Assembly (NCBI GenBank): GCA_014529385.2
Contig: CM043947.1
Location: 97,560,036 to 97,624,035, forward strand
Origin: Adiantum capillus-veneris
Taxonomy: Eukaryota > Streptophyta > Polypodiopsida > Polypodiales > Pteridaceae
Direction of reading: 5' to 3'
DNA length: 64,000 nt
Shown: in pieces, positions 47,809 to 60,479 of the stretch
Numbering within the stretch: the stretch's first letter is position 1
How the letters are laid out: each line of letters opens with the position of its first letter
The notes under the pieces: generated by a model
Databases searched by the model: none
What the model saw: the letters and a program-made list of their open reading frames with translations, nothing else
What the model was told of the DNA's origin: nothing
Made by a program: the position numbers and the translations under genes

Positions 47809-48679
47809 TGTTGGGAAACAAGCAAACTAGAACACCTCTATAGTGATGTCACCCAAGAGCGTTCAAAGAGAACTATAAGACACCAAAAGCTTCGCAAAAT
47901 CCTTTTGAAACACCACAAGTCCAATAGGAGTAGACCCTTGGGAATTTACTAGCCGTCGCCCACCCAAGAGACTATGTCACATAGGAGCAAAACCCTGCCA
48001 AAGCATGGATTTACAGCACACGCCGACCAATGCATATGAAGACAAGAGCCTCTCCTTTCACAATCAAAAATCACAAACCCACAACTTCAACATCAATTCC
48101 ACAATTCATAGATACATGCCCTCCGAATCTGTCTACACACAATTTGCCACTAGGCTGCCATAGCCATAACCCTGTAGAGAACTAGTCGTAACCTGATGAG
48201 CACAACTCCAATTGGGGCACTTTAAAGCTTGAGAGAAATCTTGAAAAATGATTGGCGAGAAATCTGAAGATGACTAAATTGATTCCATACGCCCCCATGA
48301 GCAAAATTGACGCGAATAGAGAGCTGTCCCAGCACGACTACACGTAGAGAAGGCTAGTCGGGGCAAAAAACTGCATCCAAGAGCACCAAGGAGACAGAAC
48401 GAGCTAAAACCTGCAAATTTCTGATGTTTGGATGAACTTTTTTTAGTTTTTACATGAGTTTAAGTTATATACAAGGCTCACTTCAAAAAACTCACTCACG
48501 GGCACTTATAGTAGAGCGACAGCTGTCACTAGACTAGCGACTTGCAGTGCATGTACATGTGCTTGCTAAAGCAAGCTAAAAAACCCACAAAAAGAAAGAC
48601 CACAAGCCCTTTTGACATTGGGCGTCATGTCCATATGTACAAATTTACAAAAAACGGGGTGTCAGAAATGCGCCCAACA
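47809..48679 (-). repeat. gypsy 3' LTR
   Basis: 871 bp, - strand TGTTGGG to CCCAACA. Roughly 40 differences from the other copy by eye. Confidence 0.95.
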
Positions 48680-48686
48680 TAGTTTG

Positions 48687-48718
48687 ACACACCCCAACCT
48701 GCTAGATCATTCATGATC
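48687..48718 (-). promoter_or_regulatory. Hairpin at pol stop, then polypurine-like tract
   Basis: GATCATGAATGATC (48718-48705, - strand) contains D-H-E and the TGA stop of the pol frame, then TAGCAGGTTGGGGTGTG leads to the LTR. Confidence 0.55.
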
Positions 48719-49636
48719 AGCAGCACAAAAGAGATCCTGTAAACCACATGAGGGAGTCTTCACCTCATCTTCATCATTAACCACATGATCAGAAAATTCT
48801 TCAAAAGAAGGCTCATCCTCAATCACAGTCATCAACCTTGCAATATACTTCTTCAACCTGTAGCCATTCACACGTGCTTTATGCGGGGTACCATCCAAGT
48901 CAGCAAGCTGATATGTGCCATTCGGAAACCTGTTTAAGACCAAGAAAGGACCTTGCTACTTGATTTGAAATTTCTTTTGAAAAGTTCTATCAAGCTTACT
49001 ATTGTAACGAAGCACCATGTCACCCTTCTTGATGTCCTTGTTCTTTACCTTCTCATTTTCCTTTGCTTGATTCTTCTTCAAGACCTGCTCATAATGCTCA
49101 AAAGCTAACACCCTATCCAATTGTACACATTGCAAATATAAAAGTCTTTCCTTGAATGCATCCTTGGGCTCTTCTTCAAGCTTTAGCATCATCTTCAAGG
49201 ATGGTATCTCCACCTCAATAGGAAGTAAAGCCTCTTTGCCAAAAACTAGATGGAATGGAGAAAAACCAGTACCTGATTTGATGGCAGTCCTATAAGCCCA
49301 TAGAGCACAAGGTAGCTATAAATCCCAAGTCTTCACATTGTTTCTTGTCATCTTTGTAATCATCCTTATGAGCTCTCCATTAAACCTTTCATTCATGCCA
49401 TTGCATTGGGGATAATATGGAGTAGTAAACCTGCGATGCACATGAAGCTTTTCACATAGATAATCCACCAACTCTCCCCTGAAACCTGGACCCTTGTCAG
49501 AAAGTAACTCCAATGGCATGCCAAATTTGCAGCAAATATCTTCATATATAAATAAGGAAACATATTTACTCGTGATGTACTTAACAGCTCTGGCTTCGGC
49601 CCTTGGCTTCGGCCCACCTGGATAGATAGTCAACAA
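48707..49636 (-). pseudogene. gypsy integrase, second half
   Basis: In - strand order: YITSKYVSLFIYEDICCKFGMPLELLSDKGPGFRGEL (second catalytic D), then NERFNGELIRMI (E); stop near 49315. Open again to LEEEPKDAFKERLLYL and KKGDMVLRYNSKLDRTFQKKFQIK, where a TAG replaces an expected W (48958), then QGPFLVLNRFPNGTYQLADLDG, the GPY/F module. Ends DHE with TGA at 48707. Confidence 0.8.
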
Positions 49637-50888
49637 CAGTAAGTATGTAACATTTGCCTCTAGCTGTCATAGGTAGAGGACCTATTGCATCAATACCCCA
49701 CTTCACAAACACATCATAAGCCACAATGGTGCCTCTAATTTCTGATTTGAGAACCCTATTTTCCATGCTTTGACACTCTTTACAAGACTTGCACCAATGA
49801 TGAACATCACGCTGAACACTTGGCCACACATAACCCTCCTGCAAGACTTTATGCAAAGTGATCTTTGCAGCAAAGTGACCACCAGAAGAACCCTCATGAT
49901 TCTCCTCTAAAATTTTGTAAATTTCCTCTTTCCAAGGCACTTTTCTCATCACAAGATCAGCCCCCTTCATATACAAGGCATCACCAAGTATAACATACCT
50001 TTTGGCACGACGTAGGAAGGCGTACTTTTTTGGCTTTTCCAACTCTGATGGAAGCATACCTGTTTGTAGAAACTCTTCCTCCCTCTCTAAAGCTTCCCTT
50101 CCCAAATAAAGAGGAGAATCAGCCCTTATGACATACAATTGCCCAATTGAAGCTTGCGCTGCACCATGTGCTTCTTCATTTTGAGACCTGTCCACATGCC
50201 TTAAACTCCAAGCTTCAAAATGCTTAAGCAGATTCTTCACTTGAAAACACATATTTTTCAGCCTTGGATTCTTACTTTGCCACACCCCAAGTACTTGCTT
50301 CACCACCAAAAGAGCATCACCTCTTATCCTCACACGACGGATGCCAAGCTCAAGGCAAAGGTTGAGACCTTTCTCCAAAGTAGCATACTCAGCTTCATTG
50401 TTGCTTTGTGATGTAAGCTTCAAACTCCTTTTAGTTACCAAAGCACCTCGAGGATCATAAACTACCACACCTCCTGAAGGTTCACCATGCACTTTCCTAT
50501 AAGAGCCATCAAAAAACAATAGATAGGCATTGTCTATGTCAGGAGCTTCCATGTGTTGCTTCTTCACTGCATCCTCCTTAAGAAGAAGAGGGATTTCCTT
50601 ATAGGTAAGCAAATCAGCCAATGTATCCCTTGTACTCTCCTCAACAAGAAAAGAGAATTGGAATTCCTGTAGCTCCACAATCCACTTCATGAGCCTCTTT
50701 GACAAAGTAGGGCTATTCACCAATTGAGGTAGAAGAGTGTAGCTAGTGAGGAATGTGAATGGTTTAGGGAGAAGGTAGTGCCTAAACCTTCTGCATGCAT
50801 AAATCACACTCACCATAATGAGCTCCACCTCAATATAGCCTCTCTCCACCTCTAGCTTCACCCTGCTAGCACAATAGATAGGCTTCAT
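49581..50888 (-). pseudogene. gypsy RNase H domains and integrase N-terminus
   Basis: 435 codons, - strand. Begins in the classical RNase H (YCASRVKLEVERGYIEVELIMVSVIYACRRFRHYLL), in which catalytic acidic residues are hard to place. It continues with a second RNase H of the archaeal type (LLFFDGSYRKVHGEPSGGV, NNEAEYATLEKGLNL, VRIRGDALLVV, EEAHGAAQ), the marker of Tat-type elements. A zinc-binding block follows (GHFAAKITLHKVLQ, HHWCKSCKECQ) and the first D of the integrase core (KWGIDAIGPLP). A 13-bp tandem duplication (49591-49603 and 49604-49616) shifts the frame at the end. A stop between 50889 and 50906 separates it from the preceding frame. Confidence 0.85.
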
Positions 50889-50906
50889 GTAGTGGGAATT
50901 GTTACC

Positions 50907-53900
50907 TCATTGAAGAAGCATAGCTCCAATAGCATCCTCACCTACTGATGGATTCACATAAAACTCCTTATCCCAATCAGGAGCTTGCATAGCAGGAAGT
51001 GAACCAAGAAACTCTTTGATACCTTGAAAAACCTCTTCACATTCATTTGTCCATTGTAGAGGATCCAACCTTGCTACTTGTTGTAGAGGATAAAGAAGTT
51101 GAGAGGACAAAGGAATGAACCTTGCCATATACTTCACCTTTTGAATAAAAGTAGAAAGTTGCTTTGTATCTTTAGGTGATGGGAGGAGCACCAAAGCCTT
51201 CACTTTGTCAGGATCCGCTTCAATCCCATTCTCTGAGATCATATGCCCCAAAAACTTCACTCTTGGTTGAGCAAGATGAAATTTCTTTGGGTTGAGTTGA
51301 CCTCCACTTTCATCATATTGCTTCAATGCCATCCCAAGCTTTGCACAATGATCCTTTCTAGAGCTATAAACACAAAATTCATCAATAAGATCCTTCACAA
51401 ACTTGCCAAGAAAGGGAGAGAACACCTTGTTGATGCGCTTTTGATACCACGCACAGCCATTCATAAGACCAAAAGGAAGTACACAATAACAAAAGCATCC
51501 CCATGGCATCATGATAAATGTGGTCTTCTTTTGATCTTCCAAAGCCAAGGTGAGCTGAAAATATCCAGAGAATCCATCACATACGCTATACCTCTCATGC
51601 CCTGCAATAGAATCAAGTATGTCATCTATGAAAGGAAGAGGGTATGGATCCCTCTTCATGGCTGCGTTTAGAGGCTTAAAATCAACACATATCCTCCACT
51701 TTCCATCCTTCTTGGGTGTGACAACAACAGGACTCACCCATTCTGTAGTGCTCACAGGACATATGAAACCTGCTTCAAGAAGCTTGTCTACCTCTTCCTT
51801 TAAAGCATTAAGTTGTACCTGTCCCATTCTCCTTAGCTTTTGGCGTACGGGCTGAGCTCCTTCCTTGATTCGAATGTGGATTTCCTCTCCCTTAAAGCCT
51901 CTAATTTCCTCATAAGAAGTGATGAATAAATGGGGAAATTGTTGTATCATATGTAGGTACTCACTCTTCTCATGACTAGTCAAGTCGGGAGGCAACATAC
52001 CTTGTATCAGCTCTTGTTTGACATTAGGTTGAACTTTGGGTTGCATCAACTCTTCAATTTTCTCATAAGGACCAGAGATATCCTCATTCTCCATAAGGCC
52101 AAGAAATATTTGTTTCTCATCATGATCTTCTTCAAGAAACAAGGAGGAAACATCTAGATCACTATCGCTGCTATCTTCCACTTCACTGCCCTTATCCCCA
52201 TTGTCTTCTTCTTCACTTGAGTACTCTTCTTCATCACTTTTCTCATCAAAATCAGCATCCAAAGATTGCTTGCTAGCCATGTCAAACCTCTTCTTATCAC
52301 CCCTTCTATTGTAGAGAGTGATGGTACCATGCCCCCAATCCTGTATAGCTTTGGTTGCTTGTAACCATGGTCTTCCAAGGATGAGAGGGAATGCACCAAT
52401 ACCCGCGGGTATAACATGGAAATTGACCAACACTTTAACATCAAATACATCCACCTCCAAGTCCTTTACAACTCCCAAGCACCTCACCCTTGATTGGTTG
52501 GCAAGCTTTATGCAAAAACCTGAATTCTTCACCATGTTGAGTCCCAACTTTGATACACAAGCTTGAGTAATAACACATACCTGTGCACCTCCATTAATAT
52601 AAGCCTCTCCAATTAAATTACTCTTATGCCATTCATACATAGTAGGACATATATCAGGTAGCTCATTCAAAGATAGGACTCTCACTGACCCCCTTGTAGG
52701 CTCCTTCTTGATGGGATTGACTATGTGCTTCCATTGCCTCTTTAACTTGGGACACATCTCCATGAGTTGCACAAAGGTAACATCAGCCTTTCTACCCACC
52801 AAATCAGCCCTTAAACTATAATTTGGTTGCCCTTCTCCCAAAGGAAAGTCAGATGCATTGTAATGTTTCCTGGGCTTTCTCTTCTTCTTCTCTTTACCTG
52901 TACCTGTTTCAACCTGTTTCCCTCTTTTATGGTTGGGACTTGTATCACTCATGTCATGATCTCTTGTAACCCTCTTACCTACAGACATGACCATAGCTCC
53001 CAAATCATCCTCTTTCTTCTCCAAACGGATTATGCTTACCACTTTTGTTTTGCCCTTCTCTTCTGCTGTCAATTCACTTGGTCCTGCTTCCCCTTTAATC
53101 TCAATACCATAATCTTGAGCTCGAGAAGGAATTTGTGGAGGAAGAGGAAACATGTATCCACCCATTCTCTTTGGCTTGTCACATTGAGGGCTTTTATGAC
53201 CGCATTCACCACAATTGTAGCATTTAAACATATCCCCTCTTCCAGCCATGCCTCTTCCTCTACCACCTGTATAACCCTCATTGCTTCCATAACCACGTCC
53301 ATATCCATAACTCTGACCTCTTCCACCTCCCATCATATGCACACTAAGATTCTTCATAAGACCTACAACCTCTTGCATCTCCTTGCGAAAGGCATTCACA
53401 TCATGAGAAGCTTGTTGATCATAACTTGGCTCCCTGATGAGGACCCTTGGTTGCTCTATCACTTTCACTTCAAGCTTTGGCTCGACATTGATTCCAAGTT
53501 GATGAAGACGCTCTGCTTTCCACTCTTTATTCTTTGCAATTTCAACTGCCTCCTCAAAGGTCCTTGGCTGCTTAAGCTCTACCTTCAAGCGTAGGTTACT
53601 CCTCAAGCTTGCAAGAAACCTGTCCTTCTTCAACATGGTTGGAGTAATTTCAGCCCTCAAAGATGTACACCACTTTGCCCATAACGCATTGAATTCCTTG
53701 ACAAAATCTTCTATGGTTTGGCCTTCATCTTGTACTAAGCCTTGAATAGACTGACTTACCTTTTGTGGGTCTTCCACCTGTTGAAAGTGTGTAAGAAAAG
53801 CATGCCTTACCATTTCATAAGTCATAACTTGAGGAGGTTGGGCTGATTGTAGATCCTTTTCGTAGCCTTCCAACCATTCCCTAGCATCTCCCTTCAAACA

Positions 53901-54032
53901 GAAGTAGAAGATTCATAGCACCAACGCTGGGTCTTTCTTGTCAGCAAGAAGGCAAGCAAACTCCATTCTCTCAATGAAAGCTTTGGAACTTTCATTTTAT
54001 TTCCCACTAAACTCCGGAAAATTAAACGCCAT
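50907..54032 (-). pseudogene. gypsy gag, protease and reverse transcriptase
   Basis: The gag start is ATG 54032 (MAFNFPEFSGK, stop at about 53999, a break near 53915). From 53897 there are 996 open codons. Residues 1-140 form the capsid (WLEGYEKDL, FLTHFQQVEDP, KEFNALWAKWC); 220-240 a CCHC knuckle (CYNCGECGHKSPQC); 425-470 a retropepsin-like region whose active-site D-x-G reads YINGGAQVCVIT, N for D. Residues 560-600 are acidic (E/D/S). The reverse transcriptase begins about 680 (KLLEAGFICPVSTTEWVSPVV, RICVDFKPLNAAMKRDPYPLP, SVCDGFSGY) and its usual Y-x-D-D box reads LIDEF at 836-840. The frame ends in the connection region. Confidence 0.9.
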
Positions 54033-54070
54033 GTCTTCAAAACCAGTAAACTGAAGGTAACTTGAAGCGA

Positions 54071-54092
54071 TTCCTCGGTGGCGGGCACCAAA
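54071..54092 (-). promoter_or_regulatory. Candidate primer-binding site
   Basis: On the - strand TTTTGGTGCCCGCCACCGAGGA just after the 5' LTR. Similar to the blocks at 2768, 9440 and 34979. Confidence 0.65.
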
Positions 54093-54096
54093 ACAC

Positions 54097-54967
54097 TGTT
54101 GGGAAACAAGCAAACTAGAACACCTCTATAGTGATGTCACCCAAGAGCGTTGAAAGAGAACTACAAGACACCAAAAGCTTTGCAAAATCCTTTTGAAACA
54201 CCACAAGTCCAATAAGAATAGACCCTTGGGAATTTACTAGCCGTCGCCCACCCAAGAGACTATGTCGCATAGGAGCAAAATCCTGCCAAAGCATGGATTT
54301 ACAGCACACGCCGACCAATGCATATGAAGACAAGAGCCTCTCCTTTCACAATCAAACATCACAAACCAACAACTTCAACATCAATTCCACAATTCATAGA
54401 TACATGCCCTCCGAATCTGTCTACACACATTTTTCCACTAGGCTGCCATAGCCATAACCCTGCAGAGAACTAGTCGTAACCTGATGAGCACAACTCCAAT
54501 TGGGGAACTTTAAAGCTTGAGAGAAATCTTGAAAAATGACTGGCAAGAAAGCTGAAGGTGACTAAAATTGATTCCATACGCCCCATTGAGAAAAATTGAC
54601 GCAAATAGAGAGCTGTCCCAGCACGACTACACGTAGAGAAGGCTAGTCAGGGCAAAAAACTGCATCCAAGAGCACCAAGGAGACAGAACAAGCTAAAACC
54701 TGCATATTTATGATGTTTGGCTGAAATTGTTTTAGTTTTTACATGATTTTAAGTTATATACAAGGCTCACTTCAAAAAACTCACTCACGGGCACTTATAG
54801 TAGCCCGACAGCTGTCACTAGACTAGCGACTTGCAGTGCATGTACATGTGCTTGCTAAAGCAAGCAAAAAAACCCACAAAAGAAAGCCCACATGTCCTTT
54901 TGACATTGGGCTTCATGTCCATATGTACAAATTTACTGAAAACGGGGTGTCAGAAATGCGCCCAACA
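54097..54967 (-). repeat. gypsy 5' LTR
   Basis: 871 bp, - strand TGTTGGG...CCCAACA. Partner of 47809-48679. Confidence 0.95.
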
Positions 54968-54971
54968 ACGA

Positions 54972-55175
54972 CATTGGGTTCTTTTTGAATTTAGATCTGG
55001 CAGTAGACCTATAATGACAGAAACAGATGCTGCAGCTTGGAGCGTGGATGTAAAATACATAAATTTTGTCATCAATTATGATTTTTCTAAATCATGTGAA
55101 GACTATGTACATCGGATTGGACGAACAAGATAAGCTACTGCAAAGGCTATAGTCTATACTTTCTTTACAACAACA
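54972..55175 (+). pseudogene. DEAD-box RNA helicase fragment, 3' piece
   Basis: Picks up the frame of 47808 exactly after one copy of the target duplication: [22 protein letters not shown], then [29 protein letters not shown], a TAA, and AKAIVYTFFT. These are motif V and motif VI regions of DBP2/RH20-type helicases, with the G of motif VI lost. The C-terminal tail found in the real genes is missing. A purine-rich tract and an LTR-like sequence follow. Confidence 0.9.
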
Positions 55176-55238
55176 AAACGGCAGCAAAGACCACATCGCC
55201 ATCAACAATCAGGTCATGTCAGGGACAACATGAACGCG

Positions 55239-55605
55239 GAAGGGGGGAATGTTGACCGTTGGGTCAACAACACAACATAACACAAGTTTCGTACAAAAGT
55301 CTTATCTTTTGCGAGTTATGATGCTACGGATTATGGCTATAAACGTCATTTGTAATGAGTAGTTATTCTAGTTTCAAAAGCCGGGGTGCAATGGCACTTC
55401 TAGATTGTAAATACAAAACCATTTGACCCTTTCAATCCCATTTTTGGTTAAACCTAAGGTAGCCTTAGTATATAAGGTACCTAGGTCATTTTGTAAAAGA
55501 AGACTTTTTCATAATCAAAACTTTAGCGTTGCCGTCTACTGTGTGTGAGAGAGAAAGAGAATGAGAGTGAGCTTTATCCTCTTGCTATGCCCGGCTCGCT
55601 CAACA
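55239..55605 (+). repeat. Polypurine tract and LTR-like sequence
   Basis: GCGGAAGGGGGGAA directly precedes TGTTGACCG at 55250. From there a sequence of about 356 bp can be read to CTCAACA at 55605 (TG...CA), with ACCTAGG and TATAAGG signals inside. The outer end is not confirmed by a second full copy; only the first 32 bp recur (47390). Confidence 0.5.
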
Positions 55606-56200
55606 CATTGGAGATCCGACTGCACCATTGTTGTAGGCTCGAGGAGAGCTACGCGACAACGCCAAGCATTCCACGCGAGACGAAGCGCACACGTCGACGC
55701 ATCTACGAGCTATTTGTGGTCGTAAGTGTATCAAACGATGTTTGTTTTCTGCGTGCTAGTAGTCTATAGAACCATGGTGACATAGGCTACGCATAGGTAC
55801 TCATAAATTTCAGTTTTGGGCACTTTAAAAATTCTGCTCTGTCATCCTACGCGTTTTCCGTAGATGGGTTTAGAGTGAGGGTTTTGAGTGTAGAAGCTTA
55901 GGGACAGGTGTATCCTAGTGAGGGGACGGTGTTCCTTAAGTTTTGTATGAATCTGACATGATTAGGTGAGTTACCTTCCGTATGTGTGTATGTGGCCAGG
56001 TGGTGTAGTTGAGAGCAGTGAGGTTCTTCATTGTGGTTTAGTTGGCCTTCCAGAGTGTTGTATGTGTAGGATGGTCTCAGCCTGACAAGCTAAAGAGATT
56101 TCCTCCGTGTGCCTATCGTGTCATCTGTGTCCTCGACTGACATTATGGTAATCTAGGTAGTGTTTGCATGCACTTCATGGGTGTGTGAGTCGCTCCCGTC
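55606..56200. other. Unassigned
   Basis: GC-richer at first (ACGACAACGCC, ACGCGAGACG), then AT-rich. One open frame from 55545 reaches here without a known domain. GTAAGTG near 55720 resembles a 5' splice site. Nothing else seen. Confidence 0.4.
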
Positions 56201-59200
56201 TAGCAGAGCATATGCTACTGAACATCGAAACAACATTTTACCAGAAATAAGCTGCGTCCTATGTTTAGTTGCTCCAGACATAATACTTCATATACATGAT
56301 GGATCACTTTTTATTGTCGTTCTGGTGCTACAAGAAATATGAAATATCAGTCTAAGTGGCTCCATAACTATCATCCACTACCAGTTCAACGTGTTGTTTA
56401 TCTTGCTGATGATACTACTTGTCAAGTAAAGGTTATTGGAGACTTTTATCTTGGTACCTTATCTTCTTCCACTCGAATTTTGCGAGGAGTATTACATGTA
56501 CCATATTTTCAACGTAATCTTCTTTTAGTTGCTAGACTTGTTGATCTTGGTCTATTTGTTGGATTTGATCATACCAAATGCCAAATTGAGAAAGATGGAC
56601 AGACTATAGCCACTACTCCTCGAAACGGTAATTTGTTTGAACTCTCTCTCAACGATGCTGTAGAAAATGTTGTCACTGCTCCAGGTGATCATGATTGCAG
56701 AGGATGGCATCACCGTTTTGTTCATGTTGATTTCTCAAAACTCCTTGATCTTTAACGTCGTGATCTTGTTCATGGCATGGATCTTAAAGCCCATCCCCAT
56801 ATGGGAATTTGTGAATTTTGTGCTCTTGGGAAACACAATCGTAAACCCTTTCCTCTTTCAAATAAAACTCATTCTCATGACATATTGGATCTTGTTCATA
56901 CTGATATATGTGGACCTCTACCTTCTTCGAGATCACAATATCGCTACTTCATTACTTTCATTGATGATTTCTCAAGGTATACGACTGTATTTCTACTTAG
57001 ACAAAAATCCGAAGCCTTATCTGTTTTCAAACAATTTCACAAAGCTGCAGAACTTCAAACTGGTCGTCGCCTTAAGAAGCTTCGTAGTGGCAGTGGAGGC
57101 GAATATGTTTCTCCAGAGTTTGTGAGTTACTGTGCTGACATTGGAATTCATCAAGAACACACTATTCCATATTCGCCTCAACAGAACGGTGTTGCTGAAC
57201 GAAAGAATCGCACTATTCTCAATGCTGTAAGATGTATGCTAATTCATTCTGGCTTATCTCGTGTTTTCTAGGCTGAAGCTACTTTGACAGTAGTATTTAT
57301 TCAGAATCATCTTCCTACTACTGCACCCTCTGGTAAGAAACCCATCACAGCATGGACAGGTGACATTCCTTTTGTATCTCATTCTCGAACCTTTGGATGT
57401 ATTGCTTATCTTCATGTTCCCAAAGAAACACGAACAAAGCTTGATGCTCCTGGTCTTAAAGTTATTTTTATTGGATATTCTAACACTTCTAGAGGCTACA
57501 AGTTCTATGACCCTTCCTCCAAGAAAGTAATTGTGAATCTTGATGCTACTTTTAACGAACAGCTTATGGGAGGCTCATGGTCCATCGATGATTCTGATGA
57601 TACTAAATCATTGCTTCAGGCTTTTCCATTTCTTTCAGATGATGAAAGTCTTCCTATAGAGAAACTTTCCTCTTCACAACCATCCATTCCGAATGTTGCC
57701 AATGATGATATTGATATTTTTGTTGATCTGCCTATTGAGTTTGAACATGGCTCATGTCATGTTTATAATGACGATATTGCTGATAATGCTTTTTCTACTT
57801 CTGAAGATCCGGTCACTTATGATGAAGCTATCTCTTCACCACAAAAGGATCAATGGCAAGAGGCTATGGAAGCAGAGTACGATTCTATTATCTCTAAAGG
57901 TACATGGATACTAACTCAATTACCTCCTGGTCGTACAACTATTAAATGTAAGTGGGTGTATAAGACAAAAGTAAAAGCAGATGGATCTTTTGACAAATTC
58001 AAGGCGCGTTGATGAGGATTGGTATTACAAGTGTTCGATTTTTATTGGAATTTGCTGTTCAATTTGATTTAGAAGCTCATCAAATGGATGTGGGAACTGC
58101 TTTTCTTAATGGTGACTTGGAAGAGGAAATTTATATGGAACAACCAGAAGGGTTTGTTATTCCACGTAAAGAAGACCTTGTTGCTCAACTCCATAAGGCG
58201 CTATATGGTCTCAAACAAGCTTCACGAGCTTGATATACAAAATTTGATCTTTTTCTCACCTCTAAAGGATTCATCTCTTGCTCTTCAGACCCCAACTTAT
58301 ACATAAAATGCCAAAGTAGCAGTTTTGTGATTCTTGCTCTTTATGTGGATGATACCATCCTTGTTTCCAATGATTTGGGATTTCTTCAGCAAGTGAGAAA
58401 GTTATTGTCCTCTGCATTTGATATGGTGGACAATTTGATATGGTGGATCTTGGAGAGATTCACTCGTGTCTTGGCATTCAAGTCCAAGGGAACCATACAA
58501 AAGGTATTTTATTCCTTGGACAGTCAAAGTTTATTGCAGATACTATTCAAAAATTTGGTATGGAATCTGCACATTCAGCCAATACACCTTGTCTTGCGAG
58601 CTCTACGAAGAACACTTCTGACAATGGCGATCAACTTTGCACAAATGAACCTTATGCTAACTTGATTGAATGTCTTCAGTTTGTTGGTATGAACACTGGT
58701 CCTGATATGCTATTTGCTGCTAATTATCTTGGACAACATCTTGCATGTCCTTCTCTTAAGCATTGGTCTGCTGCAAAGCGTGTATTGAAATACTTGAAAG
58801 GCACTACAGATTTTGGTTTAGTCTATCGACGACAACTCACATCGGATTCTATGCAATCTCTTTCTCTTCTAGGTTACACAGATGCAGACTGGGCAAGCTC
58901 ACATTTATCTATGCGATCTACTAGTGGAAATTGCTTCTTTATAAATGGTTGTCTTGTTTCTTGGACCAGCAAGAAACAACGTTGTGTTGCAGTTTCTATG
59001 ATTGAGTCAGAATATGTTGCGGCATCACTTGCAGCTCGTGAGTTGATTTGGCTTCGACAAATGTTGGTTGATATTGGTCACTCTCCTCTTTCTAGCACAC
59101 CCTTGCGGTGTGACAACCAAAGTGCTATTAGTCTTGCAAAAGACTATGTTCAACATAATAATTCAAAGCACATTGCTGTCCATTATCATTAAGTCAGGTA

Positions 59201-59348
59201 TGAAGTACGCAAAGGAACCATTATGGTGGAACACTGTCCAAGTGACCAGATGATTGCAGACATTTGGACCAAATGCCTCAACAAGTCACTTTTCATCCTC
59301 TTGTGCTCGGAGCTTGGAGTTGATTCGGTCTCACTGTTTCTAGATTAG
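56201..59348 (+). pseudogene. copia pol, copy 2
   Basis: A one-base deletion at about 56315 removes the protease D-S-G. Stops: TAA 56753, TAG 57269 (shared with copy 1), TGA 58010, TGA at about 58232 (a W codon), TAA at about 59190. Between 58005 and 58020 about 73 bp of reverse transcriptase are lost compared with copy 1 (around LVAKGYSQV). At 58420-58450 a 15-bp repeat of TTTGATATGGTGGA was added. Integrase reads SGSGGE as in copy 1. YVDD (about 58342) and GYTDADWA (about 58874) remain. Confidence 0.9.
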
Positions 59349-59596
59349 CTTCTTTTCTATCGTAATAGCTTTGTAGATATGACATTGTAATCTTTTAGGT
59401 ACCATGCACTATGCACACTCCACATTTGCACATTGTGATCTCTGAGTCATTTGAGTATTTGTACATAGATGCACAATTCACTTTCACATCATCATCGCTG
59501 GTTCATATTTTCACATTGTATAGGGGCTTGTCTTTTTCCCTTGAACTCCCCAAGGGTTTTTTCATCCAAAGCTAGAGACCTTTGTTTGAGTGGGGG

Positions 59597-59736
59597 TGTT
59601 GGAGCTATATATGGCTCACTTTACTCAACTTGGTCTCACCTATATATTTGTATATTTTCCTCAATACGAATCAGTCTTTGGGAGCGTATATGGTGTGTCT
59701 CTTGTCTCGTCTCTCTCTCTTTCTCTTTACATCTCA
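59597..59736 (+). repeat. copia copy 2 3' LTR, truncated
   Basis: Starts TGTTGG after TTTGAGTGGGGG; ends ATCTCA where copy 1 has ATCTCAACA. The next bases belong to the - strand element. Confidence 0.9.
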
Positions 59737-59739
59737 CTA

Positions 59740-59800
59740 GGACCTGGGTGCCATATATAGAGAAGCCATATATTGAGTAGCTTCACTTATAAGCTCAACA
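59740..59800 (-). repeat. 3' LTR of the - strand element, truncated
   Basis: About 61 bp match the end region of the 5' LTR (GACCTGGGTGCCATATATAG). The other 80 bp are missing at the junction with the + strand copia LTR. Confidence 0.85.
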
Positions 59801-59812
59801 CCCCCGCTCAAG
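59801..59812 (-). promoter_or_regulatory. Polypurine tract
   Basis: CTTGAGCGGGGG on the - strand, directly before TGTTGAGC. Confidence 0.75.
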
Positions 59813-60479
59813 TAAGGGTCCCTAGATGTGGATGAAAAAACCCTTGGGGGATCAAGGGAAAAATCCGCAGCTCTATATACACCCACCGTTATGTTATAAA
59901 AATCATTGAATGTGCAAATGTTCATGAGGAGCTACATCACTCCTTTTACAATGAATATTTAATGAGGAGCTACATCACTCCTTTTACAATGAATTTTTTA
60001 TGAGGAGTTACATTACTCCTATCCTATCAAATACAATAATGAATACAAAGATTCAATAAAGAGGTGTAAAAGCTATTGATTAACTCGTAATCAGAGATGT
60101 CTTCGTGAATCTGCTGTGTAGCTTGTCATCAATATGGTATCACCAAACATGTCTTCATAAATATTTTATTGTCACCAAGTTTGTCTTCATGAAATCAATT
60201 CTTTGATCAATCCAACATAGATCATAGACTCAAAAAACATAGTCATGAAAATTATTAGCATTGTTAGTGAAATAATTACGTTCACAATGCCATAAGAGAT
60301 GGTTCGCGATGCCACTCTTTGGACGACATATATACGCACGACAACATATGGTACATAAAGTATATATGAACATAAAAGTACAAGATACCTGATTACATGA
60401 TGCAAATGACATGTGTATATACCACATAAAACGACATACAATAAACGTAGTGATATCAATGAATATCATCAAAGTATTA

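Larger units (their letters stand above)
47809..54967 (-). mobile_element. Complete Ty3/gypsy element (Tat-like), 7.16 kb
   Basis: LTRs of equal length, 871 bp (47809-48679 and 54097-54967), TGTTGGG...CCCAACA. Flanked by ACGA on both sides (47805-47808 and 54968-54971), a 4-bp target duplication, possibly 5 by overlap with the LTR end. Gag, protease, reverse transcriptase, RNase H, second RNase H and integrase are in the gypsy order on the - strand. LTRs differ by about 4-5 % by eye, so older than the copia insertion at 39856. Broken by stops and a 13-bp duplication. Confidence 0.95.
56201..59736 (+). mobile_element. Second copia copy, 5'-truncated
   Basis: Same family as 39856-45696, beginning inside the gag-protease boundary and ending with the 3' LTR (59597-59736, the last 3 bp missing). 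No 5' LTR or target duplication. Confidence 0.95.

Noticed and set aside
52827-53594. 255-codon + strand open frame
   Set aside because: Antisense shadow of the gypsy gag-pol frame; hydrophobic composition comes from the reverse complement of acidic and basic codons.
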